Origin: Deltaproteobacteria bacterium
GTDB taxonomy: Bacteria > Myxococcota_A > Polyangia > GCA-2747355 > JADLHG01
Reading direction: 5' to 3'
Length of the DNA: 64,000 bases
Assembly (NCBI GenBank): GCA_020848905.1
Contig: JADLHG010000026.1
Coordinates: 81,422-145,421 of the forward strand
In this document: positions 38,301 through 46,556 of the stretch, in pieces
How the letters are laid out: the number at the start of each line of letters is the position of its first letter
How positions within the stretch are numbered: position 1 is the first letter of the stretch
The notes under the pieces: generated by a model
Databases searched by the model: none
The model's input: only the letters and a program-made list of their open reading frames with translations
Told to the model about the DNA's origin: nothing
Program-made: the position numbers and the translations under genes

Positions 38301-39380
38301 TCAGACCGCGCGTCCCATGAGGGCGCGCATGACCCGGTCGTGCAGTTGCGGACGGAAGAGGCGCATGGGGTTCGGCTCGCGGCCGAAGTAGACCCGGTTG
38401 GTCAGGAGGATGACCCAGAGACGTCTCGCGGGGTCGAGCCAGACGGAGGTCCCGGTGAAGCCGAGGTGCCCGACGGCGCCCGTGCCGAAGTACCTCCCGC
38501 AGCTCGGGGTCTCCCCCGACGGCGTGTCCCAGCCGAGGGCCCAGGAGGACCCCGGCACGGGGGAGCGACGCCAGGCCTGGCGGACGACCTTCGGGGCGAA
38601 GAGAGAGCGACCGCCGTGGTACGCGGCGACGAGCTCGCGCACGAGCAGGTGCACGTCGTGCGCGGTCGAGAAGAGCCCCGCGTGGCCGCTCACGCCACCC
38701 ATCGCGCGGCAGTTGTCGTCGTGCACCTCGGCCACGAGGCGCTGCCGTCGACCGGCGAGCAGCTCGGTCGCGGCGAAGGTCCAGCCCGGGCGCTGTCGGA
38801 GCGCCTGCCTCGCCCCCGGCCGCAGGAGGTCCACGAACCCGGTCCGGCTCAGCTCGAGAGGCTCGTAGACCATCCGTCGCGCGAGGTCGTGCAGCCTCGC
38901 CCCGGCGCTGCGCTCCACCGCCCAATCGAGGAGGATGTAGCCCAGGTCGCTGTAGACCGCCTGGCTTCCCGGGGGATGCTCGAGCGGCTCCTCGGCGACC
39001 CAGCGCCGGATGGCGTCGCGCCGCTTCGCGACCGGGATCCCCGAGGTACGTTCGAAGTAGGGGCGCCAGGCCGGCAGTCCGCTTCCGTGCGCGAGGAGCT
39101 GCGAGACCCGCACGCCCCCGACCTCGCACCCGGCGAGCTCGGGCACGAGGGAGGCGAGCCGCGCGCCGTAGGCGAGCTTACCCTCCGCCACGAGGCGCAT
39201 CACGACCGCGCCGAGGGCGAGGGGCTTCGTCAGCGACGCAAGGTCGAAGACGGTGTCCAGGTCGCAGTCGCCGTAGGCCTGATAGAGGACGGGCTGGCCG
39301 TCGGTCGCCACGAGCAGCACCGCGGAGGGGAAGTACCGGCGCCGCACGGCCTGGGCCATCAGCTCGTGGACCGGCCGCAT
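38301..39380 (-). CDS. beta-lactamase-family serine hydrolase (class C / EstB-like)
   Basis: 359 residues. Serine-hydrolase motifs: Ser49-Leu-Thr-Lys52 (SxxK), Tyr143-Ser-Asp145 (YxN position with Asp), and GHLGFTGTS in place of KTG. These fit the penicillin-binding-protein-like esterases and D-aminopeptidases more than a true resistance enzyme. No signal peptide is seen, so it is probably cytoplasmic. ATG 39380 is preferred over GTG 39395 because the conserved fold starts right after it. Neither has a good ribosome-binding site. Confidence 0.88.
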   Translation of the reverse strand: MRPVHELMAQAVRRRYFPSAVLLVATDGQPVLYQAYGDCDLDTVFDLASLTKPLALGAVVMRLVAEGKLAYGARLASLVPELAGCEVGGVRVSQLLAHGSGLPAWRPYFERTSGIPVAKRRDAIRRWVAEEPLEHPPGSQAVYSDLGYILLDWAVERSAGARLHDLARRMVYEPLELSRTGFVDLLRPGARQALRQRPGWTFAATELLAGRRQRLVAEVHDDNCRAMGGVSGHAGLFSTAHDVHLLVRELVAAYHGGRSLFAPKVVRQAWRRSPVPGSSWALGWDTPSGETPSCGRYFGTGAVGHLGFTGTSVWLDPARRLWVILLTNRVYFGREPNPMRLFRPQLHDRVMRALMGRAV

Positions 39381-39428
39381 GGGCTGCGCGCGCACGCCGG
39401 GTCGTCTCCCGTGTCCCCGCCGTCTCGC

Positions 39429-40496
39429 CTACAGTCCGGGCCAGAGGCGGCCGAGTCCGCGACGCGCCCTCCCGGTCCAGTCGGGCACGAAGAGCTGGGG
39501 CCAGGTCAGCTTGGCCGCCAGCCCCGGCACGTCGAGGCGCGGATCGAGCGTGACACGGTCCACGAGCAGAGCGCCGTTGAAGGGCTTGGGAGGGCGAAGC
39601 GAATCGTGCATCGAGAACACGAGCTCGAACCCCACTTCGCCGGCCACGCGCACCGCCTCGTCGGTGTAGTCGCTCTCGCCCCCGTAGGGGATCGCGATGG
39701 AGCGACAGGGCTCGCCGAGCTCTCGCTCGACGATCTGCTTGCACCGGCCGAGCTCGTCGCGCAGCTCGTCCGCGGCGAGCGTGGAGAGCCGGGCGTGGGT
39801 GTGCGTGTGCGCGCCGTAGTCGAACACCCGCCGCAGCTCGCGCACCTCGTCCCAGTCCAGCACCCGTCGGCGGTCGAGGGTCGCGGTGGACGGGAGCTCG
39901 AGGCTCGTCTCGAGGGCCACGAGCATCTCCTCCCGCCCGTCGCGCGAGAGCGTCTTCGCCAGCTCGATCAGGCGTCGCATCGCGACGTCTCGCTCCGCCG
40001 GGGTCTGAAGCGGCAGATCGACGCGCTCGGGGTAGGCGAGCCGCAGACGGGGAAGCACCGCCGTCTGCACACAGGTCCCGATCCGATCCCACCAGAAGCG
40101 GACGTCCGTGCCCACGAACGCCGTGGGGAGAAAGACCGTCGGTCGAATGCCGGTCCGCTCGAGCACCGGAACCGTTCGCAGGAGGTCCTCGCGGTACCCG
40201 TCGTCGAAGGTGACGAGCACCGCGCGGCTCGGAGAAGGGCGCGTCCCCGAGACGATCTCACGGTACTCGGCCATCGAGACGGGCTCGGTGTAGCGGACCA
40301 GCCACTCCATCTGGCGCTCGAATTGGTCGAGATTCGCCTCGGCGATCTCGATCAGGTCGGGCCAGAGCTGCTCGCGCCGGCCGATGCGATGGTAGGTGAT
40401 CACCAGCGGGTAGCGCCGCTGCTCGAAGACCTTCGCAGCGAGACAGTTCAGTCGGTAGCTCGCGCGACCGATCCACGGCTTCAGACCCAGTCCCAT
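39429..40496 (-). CDS. polysaccharide deacetylase (NodB-like)
   Basis: 355 residues. The NodB catalytic motif 1 TFDDGY (96-101) gives the general base and a metal ligand; motif 2 is GAHTHTHARLS with the His-x3-His type metal site; YHR near residue 35 is typical of the PgaB/DUF3473 branch. Such enzymes remove N-acetyl groups from cell-surface glycans. No signal peptide is present, as for deacetylases that act on lipid-linked precursors. ATG 40496 has TATTCT 6 nt upstream and no ribosome-binding site; an in-frame start 14 codons upstream is less likely. Confidence 0.9.
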   Translation of the reverse strand: MGLGLKPWIGRASYRLNCLAAKVFEQRRYPLVITYHRIGRREQLWPDLIEIAEANLDQFERQMEWLVRYTEPVSMAEYREIVSGTRPSPSRAVLVTFDDGYREDLLRTVPVLERTGIRPTVFLPTAFVGTDVRFWWDRIGTCVQTAVLPRLRLAYPERVDLPLQTPAERDVAMRRLIELAKTLSRDGREEMLVALETSLELPSTATLDRRRVLDWDEVRELRRVFDYGAHTHTHARLSTLAADELRDELGRCKQIVERELGEPCRSIAIPYGGESDYTDEAVRVAGEVGFELVFSMHDSLRPPKPFNGALLVDRVTLDPRLDVPGLAAKLTWPQLFVPDWTGRARRGLGRLWPGL

Positions 40497-40502
40497 GGCG
40501 GC

Positions 40503-40508
40503 AGAATA
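40503..40508 (-). promoter_or_regulatory. candidate -10 of leaderless deacetylase transcript
   Basis: TATTCT on the minus strand with 6 nt to the ATG at 40496. No convincing -35. Confidence 0.4.
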
Positions 40509-40569
40509 CTCGACCGAGGCCCGAGCGAAAAGCGGCATGACGGGAGGTCGGCGCGGACGTCGGGGCCCG

Positions 40570-40635
40570 GCGCGCGTGTGACCGCCGCACGCGTGTCCGG
40601 CGCGCGCGCGTCCGGCACACGCATCCGGCGCGCGA
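40570..40635. repeat. GC-rich imperfect short tandem repeat
   Basis: Three imperfect copies of a 13-16-bp unit ending in TCCGGC (GCACGCGTGTCCGGC, GCGCGCGTCCGGC, ACACGCATCCGGC) between the divergent deacetylase and acyltransferase genes. Probably slippage-prone sequence; no gene. Confidence 0.5.
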
Positions 40636-40636
40636 G

Positions 40637-40666
40637 TTGACGCGCCGTTTTCCCGCCGGCTACGCT
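40637..40666 (+). promoter_or_regulatory. candidate promoter of acyltransferase gene
   Basis: TTGACG (40637-40642), 18-bp spacer, TACGCT (40661-40666), 42 nt before the ATG at 40708. The same TACGCT -10 occurs before the kinase at 53033. Confidence 0.4.
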
Positions 40667-40707
40667 ATCTTGACGGGCGCTGGCGACTCGAGAAAGGAAG
40701 GGGAGGG

Positions 40708-41382
40708 ATGAATCCGGAGCTTCTGTCATTGAAAGAGGTCCTGAAGCTCGGCGCGTACTGGGCGGGGAGCGCGGCCGTTTCGCCACTCGTGGCCGCCGTG
40801 AAGGTGCGACAGCGCCTGACGCCCAAGTTCGACTTCTACCTCTACTCCACCGCGCTCTCCATGATCCCGGGGACACTCGGCCGGCAGCTCCGCGGCGCGT
40901 TCTACTCGCACACCCTGCGCCGCTGCGGGCGAAACCTCAAGGTCGAGTACGGCTCGTACTTCGTGAGCCCCGACACCTCCGTCGGCGACTACGTGACGAT
41001 CGGTGCCTACTGCGTCGTCGGCCCCTGCACGATGGGGAACAACGTGATGCTGGCCAGCTTCGTCAGTATCCTGGACGGGCTGCACCAGCACGGGACCGCC
41101 GATCCCACCACCCCGATGATGGATCAGGCCGGAGCTCCCGAGCCGGTTCACATCGGCAGCAACACGTGGATCGGCGAGAAGGCGCTCGTGGCAGCCAGCA
41201 TCGGCGACAACACCATCGTGGGGGTCGGATCGGTGGTGACTCGCCCCGTGAAAGAGAGCGTCCTCGTGATGGGCAACCCCGCGCGCGTCATCGGGCACAG
41301 GTACAAGCCGCTCGTGACCCCCACCAAGAAGCCCACCGGGGAGCTCGCGGTCGACGGCCGCCCCGAAAAGCCCGCGGCGTAG
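40708..41382 (+). CDS. hexapeptide-repeat (LbetaH) acyltransferase
   Basis: 224 residues. The C-terminal two thirds are left-handed beta-helix hexapeptide turns (VGDYVTIGAYCVVGPCTMGNNVMLAS, IGSNTWIGEKALVAASIGDNTIVGVGSVV) ending in the usual VMGNPARVIG. A catalytic His is probably in DGLHQHG, as in O- and N-acetyltransferases that decorate sugars. The N-terminal ~60 residues are helical and may contact the membrane. A GGAAGGGGAGGG ribosome-binding stretch precedes the ATG. Position in the exopolysaccharide region suggests glycan acetylation. Confidence 0.9.
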   Translation: MNPELLSLKEVLKLGAYWAGSAAVSPLVAAVKVRQRLTPKFDFYLYSTALSMIPGTLGRQLRGAFYSHTLRRCGRNLKVEYGSYFVSPDTSVGDYVTIGAYCVVGPCTMGNNVMLASFVSILDGLHQHGTADPTTPMMDQAGAPEPVHIGSNTWIGEKALVAASIGDNTIVGVGSVVTRPVKESVLVMGNPARVIGHRYKPLVTPTKKPTGELAVDGRPEKPAA

Positions 41383-41436
41383 CCCGGCGGGGTGACGTTG
41401 CACCGTCGACGCCCGTTCGTGCTACAAGGGTCGGCC

Positions 41437-42723
41437 ATGCTGCGCGTGGTCCTCGTCGTCGCCGGCCTCGCCGGCCTGCTGCTTCCGACTCGCGCCGGTG
41501 CGCGCAACACCGTCGTCGGCGGAGGCCGCGCCTCGGTGGCCTACGTCTACTCGGGGAAGCAGGGCTCGAACATCTGGGCCGAGCCGAGCGCCCACGACGC
41601 CCGCTTCGAGGTGGCCGGGCTCTTCGGCCACCAGTACGCGCGCCCGAGCTTCGAATCGGCGAACGCCGTCTTCGCGGGAGCCATCCTCGCCGCGAACAAC
41701 GCGGACTTCCGCGCCCCGGTAGCGCGCGTCCACAGCGCGCAGACCTGGCGCGTCCTCCGACGGCTGCAGCTCGCCGGGACCCTCTTCGCCGAGCTCGAGC
41801 CGCTCTCCATCGGGGAGGCGGGGGTGGCCATTCCGGGGAGCTTGACCACCAACCTCTCGCTGGTCCTGGACCCGACCGTCGAGGCGCTAGCCCGTCTGGC
41901 AGAGCACGACGCGCTGCTCCTCCGCCTCGGCACCCACCTCTTCGCGTGGTTTCGCGATCGCGCCACGATCACCGACAACGACGTGTGGGTCAGCGCGGGG
42001 ACGCACCTCACCGCGGAGTGGGAGCATTCCTTCAACGAGGCGCACGAGGGCTCGGTGCGCGCGCTCGCCCGCGTGATGGACGTCGGCGTGGGCTACCGGC
42101 CGGCGACGCCGAACCGCAAGGCCTCCGTCCCGCCCACCTCGGTCCTCGTGGGGGCGATGGCGGGCTACCGTTACTCCCGGCGGGAGCGCTTCTCTCTCGC
42201 CGCACGCGCTGGCGTGGGGCGCGTGCTGAACCAGCCCGATGGCCCGCTCTGGCCGGTCGAGCCCCTCGTCGAGCTCGAGGCGAGCTGGGCCAACCGGCTC
42301 GACGCGCTCCACCTCATGGCGAGCTCGACGATCCAGGAGAACAACTACGTCGGGGGATTTCCGGAGCGCATCGTGCAGCTCCGGGGGCGCTGGGTCCGGC
42401 AGGCGGGGAACAGCCCCTGGCGAGGGTTCGCGGAGGCGGCCTACGAGCTGTCGCGCTTCGGCACGCACTACTTCGCCGCCGGCGAGGCGAACACGCTCCA
42501 TGCCCTGCGACTCCGAGGCCAGCTGATCTACGCCGTGAGCCGTGGATGGCGGGTCTTCGGCGGGCTGGCCGCGAGCGTCGGCGTGCAGAACCTGTCGCGA
42601 CCCGACATCTGCGGCACGCCGGAGTGCCCCAGGAACGGCGTCTGGTTGAGCGGCCTGGCGGGTGCGGCGTACATCTTCACGCCGCGGCCCACGGACGAGC
42701 GGCTGATCGCCGAAGTATGGTAG
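41437..42723 (+). CDS. predicted outer-membrane beta-barrel protein of the polysaccharide locus
   Basis: 428 residues after a signal peptide (about 1-22, cleavage after RAGA). The mature sequence is dominated by alternating beta strands with aromatic girdle residues (SVAYVYSGK, LGTHLFAWF, VLVGAMAGYRYSRRERFSLAARAGVGRVL, VQLRGRW), as in barrels that export or anchor exopolysaccharide. No Wza/OPX motif is visible. An in-frame upstream start at 41392 exists, but ATG 41437 puts the signal at the N-terminus. It precedes the Wzz/Wzc-like gene by 83 nt. Confidence 0.75.
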   Translation: MLRVVLVVAGLAGLLLPTRAGARNTVVGGGRASVAYVYSGKQGSNIWAEPSAHDARFEVAGLFGHQYARPSFESANAVFAGAILAANNADFRAPVARVHSAQTWRVLRRLQLAGTLFAELEPLSIGEAGVAIPGSLTTNLSLVLDPTVEALARLAEHDALLLRLGTHLFAWFRDRATITDNDVWVSAGTHLTAEWEHSFNEAHEGSVRALARVMDVGVGYRPATPNRKASVPPTSVLVGAMAGYRYSRRERFSLAARAGVGRVLNQPDGPLWPVEPLVELEASWANRLDALHLMASSTIQENNYVGGFPERIVQLRGRWVRQAGNSPWRGFAEAAYELSRFGTHYFAAGEANTLHALRLRGQLIYAVSRGWRVFGGLAASVGVQNLSRPDICGTPECPRNGVWLSGLAGAAYIFTPRPTDERLIAEVW

Positions 42724-42728
42724 CCTCG

Positions 42729-42760
42729 CGCGTACTATGTAGTTGCCGCGTACTACGCAG
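42729..42760. promoter_or_regulatory. two-copy direct repeat upstream of wzc-like gene
   Basis: CGCGTACTATGTAG (42729-42742) and CGCGTACTACGCAG (42747-42760) match at 12 of 14 positions with an 18-bp period, in the only gap before the gene at 42807. Each copy contains a TACTAY hexamer. Candidate regulator binding site or promoter. Confidence 0.4.
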
Positions 42761-42806
42761 ATAGACGGCCGCCTGGTCGAGCCGCGTCGCCCGGAAACGA
42801 AACGTC

Positions 42807-45173
42807 ATGGCCGCTTCCGCCGCTAGAGTCGCCACGAGTCGCCCCTTCACCTTGAACGAGGCGATCCGGCACTTCGCGCGCCGCTGGTACCTCGTGCTGG
42901 TCGTGCTCGGCCTCGGCACGGCCGGCGCCGTCGCCGTGAAACACCGTTTCCGGCCCGAATATCACTCCGAGTCCACCTTCCGCCTCACCTTGAAGGTGCA
43001 AGCCCCGCAGCTCGACGCCTCGGTCACCATTCCGCAGGAGGAGCCCCCCGAGCCGTCGCCCCTGGCGCAGGTGCTCCTCGAGCAGGTGACGAGCGACGCA
43101 TCGTTGCAGCAGCTCGTGCGCGCGCGGCCGGACGCCTTCGGCAACCCGAGCGAGACGAACCAGCTCGAGCTCATCAAGTACCTGCGCAAGTACGCCAACA
43201 TCGTGCCGCAGACCGACACCATGTATCGCGCGACCGGACGCGCCCACTCCCCCGAGCAGGCGCAGGCGTTCGTGGCCTGGATGACCGATTCGGCGATCCG
43301 GCAGCACACGGCCATGATGCGCGAGCGCGCCGAGACGCTGTCGAAGTTCACCCGCGGGCAGGCGCAGAAGGCGTCGAAGGACCTCGAACGCATCGAAGAC
43401 AAGATGCTCGGCTTCCTCCGCGCGAACCCCGACCTGCTCGTGCGCACTCTCGACAGCGACCGCCGGCTCGCCACGACCGGCCCCGACCGCATGCGGGTCC
43501 AGGCGAACCGCCGGCTGCTCGACCGCGCGGGGATGGTGCTCGGGAACAAGGACCCGGCGCTCAAGAGCCTGCTCGACGAGCGCACCCGCCTGCAGGCCGA
43601 GCTGCGAAATCTGTCGCACGACGACAACGCCCCCACCTCCGTCGCGGGTTCGGCCATGCGGGAGCTCCAGCGCGCGCGCGTGCAGCTCAGCGGCTTCAAG
43701 GCCGAAGGGCTCGGCGACGACCACCCCTCCGTGAAGCAGGTGCAGCGGCGCATCAAGGAGCTCGAGGATCAGGTGGCCCAGGCCAAGCCAGGCCAGGTCA
43801 CCGGAGCGTCGGCCTACGCGCTGCGCGTGCAGGCCCGCCTGCGCGAGCTCGACAAGCGGCTGAAGTCCCGCGTGGGGAGCAAGCAGGCCTCGCAGAAGAA
43901 GCTCCCGCGCCTCGAGGCGCAGTGGGGCGAGATGTCGCGCGAGCAGCGCCTGCAGCTCCAGCGCTTCGAAGGTCTCGATCGCCTCGCCGCGGCTGCCGCG
44001 TTCGCCCTCGGCGCCTACAAGACCGAGAAGCTGGCCGCTGTCGTCGAGCAGGCCGACGTGCCGACCTCCCCCAAAGGAGTGAAGGGCTGGATGGTGCTCG
44101 CCGCGGGCGTCCTTACCTCGCTGCTGCTCGGCATCGGGCTCGCGCTCGCGCTCGGCAGCCTGGACAAGCGCCTCTTCGCCGTCGACGACGTACCTTCCCT
44201 CTTGCACCTCCAGCTCCTGGCCCGGCTCCCCGCGCAGGGGAAGGCCGAGGTGGCCGCCGCGGTGCGCGACAGCCCGTCGGGAAACGCGGAGCTCCTCGGA
44301 TGGTCGAGGGAAGAGAAGGAGCTCGAACTCGGGGTGCGGCCGCGCTCTTCGGGGCTGACGGGCATGCACACGGCCCAGGAGAGCATGATCGGCGACGGCG
44401 GGCTCCTGGCGCTCCCCGGCGGACCCGCGCCAACGGCCATCGTCCAGTCCTCCGTGCAGTCGATGGTGCTGCACAACCTCCTCGACGAGGACGAGTCGAT
44501 CCCGCTGCGCGTGCGCAGCGTGGTGGCCACCCCCCCGACCGCGGCCGGGCTCTTCCTGGCCACCGCCCCACGCTCGGACGGCGCGGACCAGATGCGCCTC
44601 CTCGCCAGCCGGCTTCAGGAGGTGCGAGACCCTCCGTGTCGCGTGGTCGTCGTCTGCAGCTGGGAGCCGCGAGTGGGCCGAACCATCGTGGCGGCCAATC
44701 TCGCCCTGGCGCTCGCCGAATCGCGCCGTCGCACGCTGCTCATCGACACCTGCGGCGGAGACGCCACGCTCACGCGGATGCTCGGGTTCCGTACCGACGA
44801 CGGAGTGGGCCTCTACGAGCAACTCGAGGGGCGCATGGCCGGGACCACGGAGTTCTGGACGATCTACAAGCTGGCGGAGACGCTCAGCGTGATCCCCGCG
44901 AGCTCGGTCCGCAAGCCCATGCTCCCGATGCTCACCTCCCCGGCCTTCGGCGAGATGGTCAAGGGGCTGAAGGAGATCTTCGACGTGATCGTGCTCGACT
45001 CGCGACCGATGGCCGAGGCCTCGGACGCGGTAGCGCTGCAGCAGCTGGCCGAGGGGACCGTGCTCGTCGCGGGGCGCAAGCGTTCCACCCTGACGGGGGT
45101 CGCCAGCGCGCTGCGCCAGCTCGAGGGTCACCGGGTGGCGGGCGTGGTCTTCAATCAAAAGAAGGTGGTGTGA
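42807..45173 (+). CDS. Wzz/Wzc-like chain-length protein with degenerate BY-kinase domain
   Basis: 788 residues. Wzz domain with membrane helices at about 28-46 and 437-457 enclosing a long periplasmic coiled-coil region, and the Pro motif ADVPTSPKGVKG before helix 2. The C-terminal region (about 610-780) has the MinD/BY-kinase fold, but Walker A reads SWEPRVGRT, with Arg in place of the catalytic Lys. The A' motif is LIDTCGGD instead of an Asp-x-Asp, and there is no C-terminal Tyr cluster. VIVLDSRP is Walker B. A stretch of ~130 unrecognised residues links helix 2 to this domain. It probably controls polymer length without Tyr kinase activity. Confidence 0.88.
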   Translation: MAASAARVATSRPFTLNEAIRHFARRWYLVLVVLGLGTAGAVAVKHRFRPEYHSESTFRLTLKVQAPQLDASVTIPQEEPPEPSPLAQVLLEQVTSDASLQQLVRARPDAFGNPSETNQLELIKYLRKYANIVPQTDTMYRATGRAHSPEQAQAFVAWMTDSAIRQHTAMMRERAETLSKFTRGQAQKASKDLERIEDKMLGFLRANPDLLVRTLDSDRRLATTGPDRMRVQANRRLLDRAGMVLGNKDPALKSLLDERTRLQAELRNLSHDDNAPTSVAGSAMRELQRARVQLSGFKAEGLGDDHPSVKQVQRRIKELEDQVAQAKPGQVTGASAYALRVQARLRELDKRLKSRVGSKQASQKKLPRLEAQWGEMSREQRLQLQRFEGLDRLAAAAAFALGAYKTEKLAAVVEQADVPTSPKGVKGWMVLAAGVLTSLLLGIGLALALGSLDKRLFAVDDVPSLLHLQLLARLPAQGKAEVAAAVRDSPSGNAELLGWSREEKELELGVRPRSSGLTGMHTAQESMIGDGGLLALPGGPAPTAIVQSSVQSMVLHNLLDEDESIPLRVRSVVATPPTAAGLFLATAPRSDGADQMRLLASRLQEVRDPPCRVVVVCSWEPRVGRTIVAANLALALAESRRRTLLIDTCGGDATLTRMLGFRTDDGVGLYEQLEGRMAGTTEFWTIYKLAETLSVIPASSVRKPMLPMLTSPAFGEMVKGLKEIFDVIVLDSRPMAEASDAVALQQLAEGTVLVAGRKRSTLTGVASALRQLEGHRVAGVVFNQKKVV

Positions 45174-45180
45174 GCCCCGC

Positions 45181-46437
45181 TCAGTCGGAATCGGACTCGT
45201 CGTGATCCGCGATGATGGGCAGGCGCATGGTGGGGGCGGGCTCGTCCGAATGGTCGACGCGCTTCACCACCGGGAGCAGCGGCTCGAGCTCCTGCAGCGT
45301 CACCGGCTGCGGGCGCAAGCGACCCACGGCCAGACGGTGGACGACCCGGTCCAGCCCACGCAGGTTGTCCGGCCAGGCGGCGAGCAGCAAGGCCTCGGCC
45401 GCGGCGGTCTCGAGCTCGGGCACCGGCTGGCTCTCCGCTAGCCGGCGCTTGGCGGCCCATCGGCGGTAGAGACGCGCGTACCAGTCCAGGAGGTCGGCGC
45501 GCCGGTCGACGAGGGAGGGCACGCGAAGCTCCCAGAGCGAGAGCAGCGCGTGGAGCTCCCGATTGAAGGTCTGGCGATCCACCTCGCGCCCCAGGTCGCG
45601 CTGCGTGGTCGTCACGAGGTGCAGGTCCGGCTGCGGCTCCGATCCTCCCGCCTCGCCGCCCTCGCGCTCCTGCAGCAGGTGCAGGAGCCTCTCCTGGAGC
45701 GCGAGGGAAAGGGCGCCCACCTCGTCGAGGAAGAGCGTCCCGCCCGTCGCCGCACGCACGAACCCCTGCGGGGCCGGCTCCGTCCCCTCCGCCCCCGCAG
45801 CGTCGGTGCCGAAGAGCTGATGCTCGGCGGGCCCCCCCTCTAGCTCGGTGCAGCTCACGGCTACGAGCGGCCCCGCTCGGCCGGTCATTCGGTGCAGCTC
45901 GCGGGCGATCGTCTCCTTGCCCACGCCCGCCTCTCCTACGAGCAGGACCGGCGCCGGCTGCGACGCTAGCCGCGCGACCGCCGCCCGCAGGGAGCGTGCC
46001 GCGCGGGAGAGCCCCGGCACGGCCTCGCGACCGACCCCATCGGGCTCGGGGGGCAGCGCCAGCCCCTGCTCGTAGACCAGGATCACATCCCCGAGCCGCA
46101 GGACGGATCCGTTCACGAGCGGCCGCGGGCTCCCCTGGAGGCGACGGCCGTCGACCCAGCTCCCGTTGCTGCTGCCCAGATCTTCGGCCGTATGCTCGCC
46201 GCGCCCCGCCACCCATTCCACGGCGAGGTGCCGCCTCGAGACGGTTCGGTGGCCGAGGCGCGGGTGCGCTTCTCCGTCGACGATCCGCCCGAGGACGGTC
46301 CGCGGCTCCTCGAGAGGAATCGGGCCCGCGACCTCGGGCGGATGCACGACCCAGAGCACCGCCTCGACTCCGGCGCGCGCGGCGCTCTGCTCTCCCGGTC
46401 GATAGGTGCGCTGACCGGTCTCGGAGGACTCGCCCAT
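45181..46437 (-). CDS. FHA - AAA+ protein, degenerate enhancer-binding protein
   Basis: 418 residues. FHA domain (about 40-125) with TVSRRHLAVEW and GSSNGSWVDG. The AAA+ domain (about 140-375) has Walker A GEAGVGKE and Walker B TLFLDEV. The GAFTGA loop that contacts sigma-54 is replaced (FGTDAAGAEGTEP), the sensor AATNRDL reads TTTQRDL, and there is no helix-turn-helix: the end is acidic (ADHDESDSD). It should bind ATP and phospho-Thr peptides but not activate transcription. Convergent with the Wzc-like gene, 7 nt between stops. TACACT lies 7 nt before the ATG. Confidence 0.88.
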   Translation of the reverse strand: MGESSETGQRTYRPGEQSAARAGVEAVLWVVHPPEVAGPIPLEEPRTVLGRIVDGEAHPRLGHRTVSRRHLAVEWVAGRGEHTAEDLGSSNGSWVDGRRLQGSPRPLVNGSVLRLGDVILVYEQGLALPPEPDGVGREAVPGLSRAARSLRAAVARLASQPAPVLLVGEAGVGKETIARELHRMTGRAGPLVAVSCTELEGGPAEHQLFGTDAAGAEGTEPAPQGFVRAATGGTLFLDEVGALSLALQERLLHLLQEREGGEAGGSEPQPDLHLVTTTQRDLGREVDRQTFNRELHALLSLWELRVPSLVDRRADLLDWYARLYRRWAAKRRLAESQPVPELETAAAEALLLAAWPDNLRGLDRVVHRLAVGRLRPQPVTLQELEPLLPVVKRVDHSDEPAPTMRLPIIADHDESDSD

Positions 46438-46444
46438 CGGGCCT

Positions 46445-46450
46445 AGTGTA
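46445..46450 (-). promoter_or_regulatory. candidate -10 of leaderless transcript
   Basis: TACACT on the minus strand with 7 nt to the ATG at 46437. No recognisable -35. Confidence 0.3.
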
Positions 46451-46502
46451 CCTCGACCTCGTGCCCGTGGCGCACGAACTGCGACGGGGCGGTGGGGAAA
46501 GC

Positions 46503-46534
46503 GGGCCCCTACGAAGCGGGGCCCCTACGAAGCG
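46503..46534. repeat. 16-bp tandem repeat
   Basis: GGGCCCCTACGAAGCG is repeated at 46503-46518 and 46519-46534 and partly again from 46535, downstream of the FGE-like gene. Confidence 0.7.
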
Positions 46535-46556
46535 GGGCCTCTATCCGAGGTCGGGG

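Noticed and set aside
38301-39380. Antibiotic-resistance beta-lactamase
   Set aside because: No signal peptide, YxN is YSD and KTG is replaced; it fits cytoplasmic esterase/peptidase relatives better.
42753-45158. 801-codon open frame opposite the wzc-like gene
   Set aside because: Shadow of GC-biased codon positions; lacks any domain and has no start signal.
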